From positions 558,001 to 622,000 of the forward strand of contig NZ_AP025514.1 in NCBI RefSeq assembly GCF_024347655.1: a DNA stretch of 64,000 bases, read 5' to 3'. Positions 56,724-64,000 of this stretch are shown in pieces. Each line of letters starts with the position of its first letter. The first letter of the stretch is position 1. The notes under the pieces are model-generated. The model made no database searches. It had not been told where the DNA came from and worked only from the letters and a program-made list of their open reading frames with translations. The position numbers and the translations under genes are program-made. This DNA is from Vibrio toranzoniae. GTDB lineage: Bacteria; Pseudomonadota; Gammaproteobacteria; Enterobacterales; Vibrionaceae.

Positions 56724-58022
56724 ATGGTTGAAAAGTTAACCTGGAAAAAGCTGGTTTGGGAACTGGTTTTTTTTTACGCACCATGGATTTTAGTCGGATG
56801 GGTATTCGGTTATTTATCTTGGTTACTGCTGGCTGCTACGGTATTGCAGCTCGGCTGGCATCTACATAATCAAATGCGTTTGTCCGCATGGTTGTGGGAT
56901 GAGAAGCGTCTAACACCACCTTCAGGCTCAGGAAACTGGGAATCTCTGTTTAACGGTATTTACCGTATGCAACAGAGACAGCGTCGTAAAAGAAAAGAGC
57001 TGACCAACCTGATCCGCCGTTTTCGAAACGGTGCTGAATCTTTACCCGATGCCGTTGTGGTGTTTCGCGGTGAAGGGAATATTGTTTGGTGTAACAAGCT
57101 CGCTCAATATTTGTTGGGCTTTCGTTGGCCGGACGATTCTGGGCAACCGATCTCGAATCTGATTCGTACGCCAGACTTTATTAAGTATCTGAACAAGCAA
57201 GATTTCTCTGAGCCATTAGAGATGCCTTCGCCTCTGAACGTGGAGCGTATGCTTGAGTTACGTATTGTGCCTTATACCGAAGGTGAACACCTGATGGTAG
57301 TGCGTGATGTGACTCAACTAAAACAGCTAGAAGGCATGCGTCGTAACTTCTTTGCTAACGTTTCTCACGAATTGCGCACTCCAATGACCGTACTTCAAGG
57401 TTATCTTGAAATGACGGAAGATCCAGACATGATCGTCGGCCCGATGTGGACCAAGGCGCATGGTGTGATGACAGAACAATTGAATCGCATGAACAGTTTG
57501 GTGAACCAACTACTGACTCTTTCAAAAATAGAAGCGGCGCCAATGCACGAGCTAGACGAAGTCGTCAATGTACCGGCGATGCTCGAAGTTCTTGAAAAAG
57601 AAGCGGCGAGCTTAAGTGGTGACTGTGGGCACAAACTTGAGTTTGATATCGATACGAGTTTACGAGTATTAGCCGATGAAGACCAGTTGAGAAGTGCGAT
57701 ATCGAATCTGGTTTATAACGCGGTGAAATACACACCACCGGGCGCTACGGTTAGGGTTCGTTGGTACCAGACCAGTCAAGGCGCGTGTTTGGATGTGTCA
57801 GACACTGGAGATGGTATTGAACCTCAACACTTACATAGACTGACAGAACGCTTTTATCGGGTCGATAAGGCGCGTTCACGTGATACCGGCGGCAGTGGTT
57901 TAGGGCTCGCTATCGTTAAGCATGCGCTAAGTCATCATGATTCCCATTTAGAAATTCAAAGTGAAGTGGGTGTTGGTAGCCGTTTCCATTTCACGTTACC
58001 AAATAGATTAACCGTGTCATGA
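56724..58022 (+). CDS. phoR: Phosphate regulon sensor histidine kinase PhoR
   Basis: 432 residues. Two closely spaced membrane helices (about 12-48) lead to a basic linker and a PAS domain (about 105-195), with no large periplasmic domain, as usual for PhoR. The HisKA domain has His215 in [16 protein letters not shown], and the HATPase has [19 protein letters not shown] and [14 protein letters not shown]. It phosphorylates PhoB when phosphate is low, sensing through the Pst transporter. Its stop overlaps the start of the pstS-like gene by 4 bp. Confidence 0.98.
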   Translation: MVEKLTWKKLVWELVFFYAPWILVGWVFGYLSWLLLAATVLQLGWHLHNQMRLSAWLWDEKRLTPPSGSGNWESLFNGIYRMQQRQRRKRKELTNLIRRFRNGAESLPDAVVVFRGEGNIVWCNKLAQYLLGFRWPDDSGQPISNLIRTPDFIKYLNKQDFSEPLEMPSPLNVERMLELRIVPYTEGEHLMVVRDVTQLKQLEGMRRNFFANVSHELRTPMTVLQGYLEMTEDPDMIVGPMWTKAHGVMTEQLNRMNSLVNQLLTLSKIEAAPMHELDEVVNVPAMLEVLEKEAASLSGDCGHKLEFDIDTSLRVLADEDQLRSAISNLVYNAVKYTPPGATVRVRWYQTSQGACLDVSDTGDGIEPQHLHRLTERFYRVDKARSRDTGGSGLGLAIVKHALSHHDSHLEIQSEVGVGSRFHFTLPNRLTVS

Positions 58023-58996
58023 GTTGTTTAGTACGCAGGGTGCGTTTCTTAGTCAGTTCGTTGTTAGCATTTGCTTTGGTTCACACTGCTTATGCGGAAC
58101 AGAGCGTCAAGCCTCTTCCCGATTATTCCAAGGTTCCAGGTATTTCGGGAAGTTTGTTGTCGGTAGGTTCAGATACCTTAGCGGGCATGACAACGTTGTG
58201 GGTTGAAGAGTTCAAATCTTACTATCCGAACGTGAATGCTCAGGTCCAAGCTTCAGGCTCGGCGACGGCCCCTCCAGCTTTAACAGAAGGTACAGCTCAC
58301 CTTGGACCAATGAGTCGTCCGATGCGCTTACGAGAAATTGAAGCGTTCGAAAGAGAGCATGGCTATAAGCCTACCGCGCTCAGAGTCGCTATCGATGCGA
58401 TTGGCGTGTTCGTACACAAAGATAACCCGATCAAAGGGCTCAACTTCCGTCAGATAGATGGCATTTTCTCGGAGACTTTACGCTGCGGTGGTGTTAGGAA
58501 TATCGAAAATTGGCGAGAGTTAGGTATTAAACAACCTTGGGCAAAGCATCGCTTCCAACTGTTTGGGCGAAACTCGGTGTCTGGTACTTATGGTTACTTT
58601 AAGCAGAATGCTTTGTGCGGTGGTGATTTCAAGAATCGAGTCAATGAGCAGCCGGGTTCAGCTTCTGTTGTTCAATCTGTTGCTTTGTCGATCAGCGGCA
58701 TTGGATACACAGGCATTGGCTATCGTGTTGCGGGGGTGAGACAGGTGCCTGTGGTTAAGACGGGTGATCAATATGTACACGCAACAAGAGAAAACATCCT
58801 AAGTGGCGCTTATCCGCTTTCGCGCTTCTTGTATGTTTATGTGAATAAACACCCAAACAAGCCGCTTTCTCCGGTCGAGCAAGAGTTCTTAACCTTTATC
58901 TTTTCTAAACAAGGTCAAGAGTTGGTGGAAAAAGACGGCTACGTTTCTATTCCTCACGAATACGCCAAACAAGAACTCGCAAAAGTAGGGCTTTGA
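58019..58996 (+). CDS. pstS: PstS-family phosphate-binding protein
   Basis: A 325-residue periplasmic solute-binding protein. The signal peptide (residues 1-26, ending HTAYA) is followed by a phosphate-binding domain with [29 protein letters not shown] and the loop [12 protein letters not shown], which supply typical phosphate-oxygen contacts. It starts within the phoR stop (ATGA), so it is translated as the third gene of a phoB-phoR-pstS operon. That is an unusual position, since pstS normally heads the pst operon. It may feed the PstC permease at the right edge or act as a sensor accessory. Confidence 0.9.
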   Translation: MSCLVRRVRFLVSSLLAFALVHTAYAEQSVKPLPDYSKVPGISGSLLSVGSDTLAGMTTLWVEEFKSYYPNVNAQVQASGSATAPPALTEGTAHLGPMSRPMRLREIEAFEREHGYKPTALRVAIDAIGVFVHKDNPIKGLNFRQIDGIFSETLRCGGVRNIENWRELGIKQPWAKHRFQLFGRNSVSGTYGYFKQNALCGGDFKNRVNEQPGSASVVQSVALSISGIGYTGIGYRVAGVRQVPVVKTGDQYVHATRENILSGAYPLSRFLYVYVNKHPNKPLSPVEQEFLTFIFSKQGQELVEKDGYVSIPHEYAKQELAKVGL

Positions 58997-59011
58997 GCTC
59001 CCGATTGGCAA

Positions 59012-60598
59012 TTACGCTTTTTGATTATCATCGAAGCTTAGTTGCCATTCAGCATTACTCCACAGTTCCTGTTCTGCGGCTAAGTCCGCCGCTAATAACT
59101 TATTCTCATCAAGCCAATCACCATCGGCACCACAAATCTTCCAATGGTCTTTATCGATGACTTCAATGCGCGTTTTTAAACGAGCAGTATCGTTGCGTTG
59201 ACCATTGAGAATGATGGATAGACGTAATATGCGAATTAAGCTGATCAAGTGCTTACTCTTAAATAAATTCAGTTCAGGCATGTCTTGAAGCTTAAGGGCT
59301 TTGCGCTGGAAGCGAGCTAATATCGACATGACCATTTGTTGCTCGCTGTTAAAGCCTGGCATATTGGTATGCTCAAGAAGATACGCAGAGTGCTTATGGA
59401 AGCCTGAGAAGCTGATACTCAGTCCGACCTCGTGTAATAGAGCACTCCATTCAAGCAGTTCAAACAGCTGACTTTTTTTCTTAATGCATAGCTCATCGCA
59501 GAGCTGATGTAAGAACTCGCTTGCTTGTTCTTTTACGCGAGTCGCGTGGTCGAAATCAACGGAGTGTTTGGCTGCTAGGTTTTCTGTAGTTCGCATGCGA
59601 ATGTCCGAACGCTGAAAGCGATCTTCCATCTCATAGAGCAAGCCTTCACGAAGCGCACCGTCTGAAAAGTGCATCTCTTTGACTGAAAGAGCCATGAATA
59701 TCGCAGTGAGGATAGCCACTCCGCCAGCAAAAACGGGTTGGCGCTCCTCTGTGAGTCCTTTGAGTTTTATCTCTTCAATAGTGTCGTGTTCGCACAATAC
59801 ATCAATTAAATGGCCTAATCGCTTTTCAGTAATAATGGCATCTTCATAGCCCATTCCGACCAAGACTTCTTTGATTGCTTTGATGGTTCCTGAGGAGCCA
59901 AGAGCTGCATCCCAGCCTTTATTTTTGTATTTAGCGGCTAGAGGCTCTAGACGTTGTTGAGCTGCAATGATGGCCTTAGAGAAGTTCTTGCGAGAGAGTT
60001 TCCCATTCGAGAAGTATCGCTGTGTAAAGCTCACGCAGCCCATCTGTTTACTGTTGACGAGCTTTGCCTCAAACCCTTTGCCGATAATCAATTCGGTACT
60101 GCCACCGCCAATATCCACAACTAATTTCGAATCTGACTCTGGCTGTGTGTGAGCTACGCCTAAATAGATAAGTCGCGCTTCTTCTTCCCCGGGAATTACT
60201 TCGATAGGAAAAGGAAGCACCTCACGAGCACGCTGGATAAAAATATGAGCGTTGTTTGCTTGGCGGAGTGTGTGGGTGGCAGCAATACGAACGTTTTCGA
60301 CTTCAAAGCCTTGTAAGCGCTCGGCAAACATAGCGAGACACTCTAAACCACGCTCGATGGCTGCATTGCTTAGGTTTGATTGGTCATCGAGGCCAGAGCC
60401 AAGCCTGACTCTTTGCTTATGTCGGCTGACAAGTTGCAATTCTTGCCCTATGACTTTAGCCACAACCATGTGAAAGCTATTAGAGCCTAAATCGATGGCT
60501 GCAACGTGTTTGATAGGTAGTGGGGATACCGCCTCAAGTGAGCCGGTATTACTGGATTCTTCTGGCGTATTGGCCTTGGTTTTTTTAGCTTGGCTCAT
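59012..60598 (-). CDS. ppx: Exopolyphosphatase Ppx
   Basis: 528 residues of the Ppx/GppA family, releasing orthophosphate from polyphosphate ends. The actin-like ATPase part carries [15 protein letters not shown] (about 35-49), [14 protein letters not shown] with the catalytic Glu, and [12 protein letters not shown]. The C-terminal half has the HD-like helical domain ([20 protein letters not shown] in parts). The first residues form an extra polar extension. It overlaps the end of ppk by 14 bp and is convergent with pstS. Confidence 0.95.
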   Translation of the reverse strand: MSQAKKTKANTPEESSNTGSLEAVSPLPIKHVAAIDLGSNSFHMVVAKVIGQELQLVSRHKQRVRLGSGLDDQSNLSNAAIERGLECLAMFAERLQGFEVENVRIAATHTLRQANNAHIFIQRAREVLPFPIEVIPGEEEARLIYLGVAHTQPESDSKLVVDIGGGSTELIIGKGFEAKLVNSKQMGCVSFTQRYFSNGKLSRKNFSKAIIAAQQRLEPLAAKYKNKGWDAALGSSGTIKAIKEVLVGMGYEDAIITEKRLGHLIDVLCEHDTIEEIKLKGLTEERQPVFAGGVAILTAIFMALSVKEMHFSDGALREGLLYEMEDRFQRSDIRMRTTENLAAKHSVDFDHATRVKEQASEFLHQLCDELCIKKKSQLFELLEWSALLHEVGLSISFSGFHKHSAYLLEHTNMPGFNSEQQMVMSILARFQRKALKLQDMPELNLFKSKHLISLIRILRLSIILNGQRNDTARLKTRIEVIDKDHWKICGADGDWLDENKLLAADLAAEQELWSNAEWQLSFDDNQKA

Positions 60599-62684
60599 CG
60601 TGAGATTGTTGTTCCCTAGCTTTTCGAGTCTGTTTCTCTACCTGCTTGAGGTAATCATAGATGGCGACTTGTGAGCGGCGTTTTTTACGGTTACCACGAG
60701 GGACGTAAGCGTTGCTCATCTCTTTGTCTATCCACCTTGCTTTAACTGTATCGGTAAAATGAATATTTACAATGTCGATGATGCGTTGTTTCAAACGTTC
60801 ATCACGGATTGGCGCTGCGACTTCAATACGGTGGTCGATGTTTCGTGTCATCCAATCCGCCGATGAGATAAACACCTTAGGGTCGCCATCGTTATGTGTA
60901 ATCAAAACGCGTGGGTGCTCTAGGAATCGGTCGATGATACTGATGATTTCAATGTTCTCGCTGATGCCTTCTACTCCCGGAACCAGTGAGCACATACCTC
61001 GTATGATCATACGAATTTTGACTCCAGCATTGCTTGCACCATAAAGTTTGTTGATCAGCCCTTTGTCGACTAAGTTGTTCACCTTCAATGTGATTTCTGC
61101 TTTCTTGCCGGACTTGGCATTGGCAGTTTCTGTATCGATAAGACGGTAAAGTTTTTTACGTGAATTACGTGGCGACACAATTAAGTGGTCAAACTTTACA
61201 GGGCGGTAAGGGTTCTCAATATACCCAAAGACATTACGCACCTCGTTAGTTAGCTCTTGATCGGCGGTGAGCAGTGAGAAGTCTGTGTAAATTCTTGCTG
61301 TCTTTTCATGGAAGTTACCCGTACCGATATGCGCGTAATAAGTAATTTCTTCACCTTCTCGGCGGCTGATAAGAAGTAACTTAGAGTGGATCTTCAAACC
61401 TGTAGCACCAAAGATTACGTGAACGCCAGCGTCAGTTAGAATTTTTGACCATTCGATATTGGCTTCCTCATCGAATCGAGCTTGAAGTTCAACCACCACA
61501 GTTACGTTTTTCCCATTGTGAACCGCATCAATCAACGAGTTCATTAACTGAGAGTTTTTCGCTACACGATAGATGTTGATCTTGATACCGATGACTTTTG
61601 GATCAAATGAAGCCTGACGAACCAACTCAGCTATGTGATCAAAGGTATGGTATGGATAGTTTAACAAGATATCTTGATTCTTGATGGCATCAAAACTGTT
61701 ATCAAACCCATCAAAGTCGGCGCATGACATAGGGGGTAACGGCTTGTTTTCTAAGTATTCACGACCAACATTCGGGAAACCAATGAAATCTTTAAAATTA
61801 TGGTAACGACCACCAGGAATCAGGTTGTCGTAGTTAGAGATCCCTAATTTGCCACACAAGAAATCCAGCATATTTTTCGGCATTGTGTGTTCGTAAACAA
61901 AACGCACGGGCATTGCACTGAGCCTTTGAGCGACACCTTCCGACATTTGTTCTAGCAAACTATGTTCGACTTCATGACTAAGATCGTATTCGGCATCACG
62001 TGTCATTTTCATCGCGTGACAGTTGAGTTGATCGTATTCAAAAAAGCCTTTAAATAGGTCATCAATGCAGTATCTGATGATGTTATCAAGTAAGATGATG
62101 GTCTTGCGGCGCTTTCCTTTCTGCTCTGGAACCATGACAAAGCGCGGAAGGTGATCGGTCGGTATCTCTATGACGGCGTATTTGGATTGCTGCTCTTTTT
62201 GAAGTTCGACGGTCAGGTAGGCATATTCATCTTTTAAGAATTGAAGCACATTAATCTCGTCGGTCATCAAAAGGGGAGTAATGTGTGGAAGTACTTCTTT
62301 CTTAAAGTATTTTCTTATCCATTTCTTTTGAGGGTCATTCAGTTGCGTCTCGTTGACCAAGAAAATTCGTCGCCTTGCCATCTCTAGAATAAGCTCATTG
62401 TAGAGTTCATCAAAACGCTGGTTTAGCTTAAACGCTTTGGTTTGCATCTTGGTAAGCAAATGCTTTGAGTTATCGTGGATCCCACGTTCTTGGTTGATCA
62501 AAATACGACGTTTAACGTCAGAGAATCGAACTTTGTAAAACTCGTCTAGGTTATTAGAAAAGATCCCAAGAAATCGCACTCTTTCGATAAGAGGCACCGT
62601 TTTGTCCGCTGATTCTTGTAAAACTCTCTCGTTAAAGGAGAGCCAACTGAGTTCTTTTTCTATATAGAGTTTTTCAGCGTTCAT
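60585..62684 (-). CDS. ppk1: Polyphosphate kinase 1
   Basis: 699 residues. It makes polyphosphate from ATP at the membrane. N-domain [18 protein letters not shown], the catalytic tandem phospholipase-D-like domains with [15 protein letters not shown], the autophosphorylated histidine in [29 protein letters not shown], and [14 protein letters not shown] near the C-terminus are all present. It forms a ppk-ppx operon with a 14-bp overlap. It is divergent from the pstC gene across 202 bp that carries a Pho-type promoter facing pstC. Confidence 0.97.
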   Translation of the reverse strand: MNAEKLYIEKELSWLSFNERVLQESADKTVPLIERVRFLGIFSNNLDEFYKVRFSDVKRRILINQERGIHDNSKHLLTKMQTKAFKLNQRFDELYNELILEMARRRIFLVNETQLNDPQKKWIRKYFKKEVLPHITPLLMTDEINVLQFLKDEYAYLTVELQKEQQSKYAVIEIPTDHLPRFVMVPEQKGKRRKTIILLDNIIRYCIDDLFKGFFEYDQLNCHAMKMTRDAEYDLSHEVEHSLLEQMSEGVAQRLSAMPVRFVYEHTMPKNMLDFLCGKLGISNYDNLIPGGRYHNFKDFIGFPNVGREYLENKPLPPMSCADFDGFDNSFDAIKNQDILLNYPYHTFDHIAELVRQASFDPKVIGIKINIYRVAKNSQLMNSLIDAVHNGKNVTVVVELQARFDEEANIEWSKILTDAGVHVIFGATGLKIHSKLLLISRREGEEITYYAHIGTGNFHEKTARIYTDFSLLTADQELTNEVRNVFGYIENPYRPVKFDHLIVSPRNSRKKLYRLIDTETANAKSGKKAEITLKVNNLVDKGLINKLYGASNAGVKIRMIIRGMCSLVPGVEGISENIEIISIIDRFLEHPRVLITHNDGDPKVFISSADWMTRNIDHRIEVAAPIRDERLKQRIIDIVNIHFTDTVKARWIDKEMSNAYVPRGNRKKRRSQVAIYDYLKQVEKQTRKAREQQSHDEPS

Positions 62685-62822
62685 AATCCATCCTAGACAT
62701 CTTAAAGAGTGTGAGATTACTCAAATTGTAAAAATGAGCAGAGTATGCTGTTTTTGTTACGGTATTATTTCACTCTACAGTTTCAACAAAACTTACTATT
62801 CTTTTCAGTTGTTTAATGTGAG

Positions 62823-62856
62823 TTGTAATATAATTGTCATGTAAACGAAATATTAT
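62823..62856 (+). promoter_or_regulatory. Pho box and minus 10 of pstC
   Basis: TTGTAAT-ATAA-TTGTCAT (62823-62840) is close to CTGTCAT-N4-CTGTCAT (11 of 14). It is followed after 10 bp by TATTAT (62851-62856), 31 bp before the pstC ATG. The arrangement equals that before phoB. Confidence 0.7.
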
Positions 62857-62886
62857 GATATTAGCTCAAAAAAGGTAGATAGACAG

Positions 62887-64000
62887 ATGACCGCAGCCGA
62901 AATTTCATTGAAAAAACGAGATAAAAAAAGATGGTTGAAAGACCGTCTTATGCGTTTTGCAGTGACGTTAGGTGGTGTTAGCGTATTGGCGGCACTGGTT
63001 CTTATCTTTATTTACCTAGCGATGGTTATTCTTCCTATCTTTGCTGACTCAAGTTTAGAGACAGATCAAAAAGTCCAACCTGTGATAGTGCAAGATCCAA
63101 TTACAATGACGATCGATGAATATGGTCAACATGCTTTAGTGATCGATCGCGATGGTTCGGTAGATTATTGGACTCTTGATAATACTCAATCGACTCCATA
63201 CTTCTCAGCGTCAATTATTGAAGACTCGGTTGCGTTTGCTCGAAGCGCGCCCTCAGACAATTGGTTCGCCTTTGCTAATCGCCAAGGCCAAGTGCAGTTG
63301 TTTCAGCCGAAGTTCTTAAAGCCTCTTGCCGTAAGAAAAGGTCAAGCTGATAGCCCTCGCATCAACTACCTTCAACTCAACGGTAAACCGTTTGAATTTT
63401 TAGATGACATCGCTTTGAGTAGTGGCTTGAGCGTTGAAAAGCTAACATTTGCGACCGACAATAGTCTTCTGACGCTGGTGGCTCAGCTGTCCAATAACCG
63501 CATTCTAATAAAATGGTACCAAGCGTCATTGACTGGTGAGTATTCAGAGGTCAACTCACAATGGTTATCTAAAGAGTTTGGACTGCAAGACCAGCTTTTA
63601 ATGACGCCTAACGGGCACACTCTATACCTTCGAAACGCCTCTGATCTTACGATTTTAACCACGGGAGCGAACGAGTTCTCGGTTAGGGAAGTGATCGACT
63701 TAAGTTTAGGTGATGAGCTGCATTCCGTTAAGAGTATTGACTTGTTGTCCGGTGCTTATTCTCTGCTCGTGAGTCATTTTGATGGGCGAGTCTCTCAATG
63801 GTTTGATGTATTGAGCAATGAGCAGCGTAACTTGACTCACATTCGAGACTTTAAGCTGCCTTCAGAGGTTCAATTCTTACTGCCTGATACGTATCGCAAA
63901 GGCTTTTACAGTTTCTATCAGAATGGCACGATTCAAAGCCACTATACGACCAGTGAAAAGTTATCTCTGTTTGAGAAAGCTTATAAGAAGTCGCCACAAC
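62887..64000 (+). CDS. pstC: Phosphate ABC transporter permease PstC, large form (N-terminal part)
   Basis: The frame is open from the ATG at 62887 (GACAG upstream) to the window edge, 371 codons. A basic N-terminus (SLKKRDKKRWLKDRL) is followed by one membrane helix at about 24-51 and then about 320 residues of predicted periplasmic, strand-rich sequence (for example VIDRDGSVDYWTLD, ANRQGQVQLFQP, SHFDGRVSQWFDV). No further membrane span appears in the visible part. The large PstC-like permeases of Vibrio and Pseudomonas have this layout, with the permease domain at the C-terminus, beyond this window. Context (Pho box, phoBR, pstS, ppk) supports the call. Confidence 0.75.
   Translation, partial: MTAAEISLKKRDKKRWLKDRLMRFAVTLGGVSVLAALVLIFIYLAMVILPIFADSSLETDQKVQPVIVQDPITMTIDEYGQHALVIDRDGSVDYWTLDNTQSTPYFSASIIEDSVAFARSAPSDNWFAFANRQGQVQLFQPKFLKPLAVRKGQADSPRINYLQLNGKPFEFLDDIALSSGLSVEKLTFATDNSLLTLVAQLSNNRILIKWYQASLTGEYSEVNSQWLSKEFGLQDQLLMTPNGHTLYLRNASDLTILTTGANEFSVREVIDLSLGDELHSVKSIDLLSGAYSLLVSHFDGRVSQWFDVLSNEQRNLTHIRDFKLPSEVQFLLPDTYRKGFYSFYQNGTIQSHYTTSEKLSLFEKAYKKSPQ

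Overview
The window is a chromosomal segment of a Vibrio, most likely of the Splendidus clade. The evidence is the pairing of nptA, hlyU and a 283-residue ThyA with a Vibrio-type rrn operon, moderate GC content, and gene order shared with other Vibrio and partly with E. coli (slt-trpR-yjjX, bamD/raiA/pheL-pheA, rluD-pgeF-clpB-rrn). I recognise 49 protein genes. Two of these are cut by the window edges and one is a 15-codon leader peptide. There is also one complete rRNA operon (16S, tRNA-Ile, tRNA-Ala, 23S, 5S, tRNA-Asp, tRNA-Trp) and one tRNA-Trp pseudogene. I see no prophage, insertion sequence, CRISPR array or genomic island; almost all of the window is core genome, so the interesting signals are regulatory.

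Layout. 1-5.2 kb: end of a TauE/SafE exporter, lgt, thyA, the Na+/phosphate cotransporter nptA, and the regulators nhaR and hlyU. 5.5-14 kb: rpsT, then murJ-ribF-ileS-lspA-fkpB-ispH (envelope precursors, flavins, lipoprotein maturation, isoprenoids). 14-18.7 kb: cstA-btsS-btsR, a carbon-starvation/pyruvate transporter beside the LytTR two-component system that probably controls it. 18.7-25.8 kb: a small lipoprotein gene and a peptidoglycan-recycling locus (symporter, sugar kinase, anmK, murQ, divergent from murR-nagZ). 26-28.4 kb: aroF-tyrA. 28.5-37.4 kb: M23 peptidase, PilZ protein, ettA, slt, trpR, yjjX and a GGDEF-EAL protein. 37.7-45.3 kb: pheA with its leader peptide, raiA, bamD, rluD, pgeF, clpB. 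45.3-51.8 kb: the rrn operon. 51.8-55.8 kb: a MepA endopeptidase, a YfhL-type ferredoxin, trhP and rdgC. 56-64 kb: a phosphate/polyphosphate locus (phoB-phoR-pstS, ppx-ppk, start of pstC).

The most striking structure lies upstream of cstA. Eleven octamers resembling the BtsR (YehT) half-site run in the same orientation with steps of 20 or 21 bp over about 213 bp, with a twelfth out of register. E. coli btsT is reported to have only two such repeats. Other regulatory signals read directly from sequence are a Phe-rich leader peptide with a mutually exclusive terminator before pheA, two TyrR boxes before aroF (one matching TGTAAA-N6-TTTACA exactly), paired TATTCC/GGAATA palindromes between murR and the recycling operon, Pho-box-plus-minus-10 arrangements before phoB and pstC, and a sigma-32-like promoter before clpB.

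Functionally the window joins several envelope tasks (MurJ, Lgt, LspA, BamD, Slt, MepA, M23, PG recycling), aromatic amino-acid synthesis with three of its control systems (TyrR boxes, pheL attenuator, trpR), and phosphate homeostasis.
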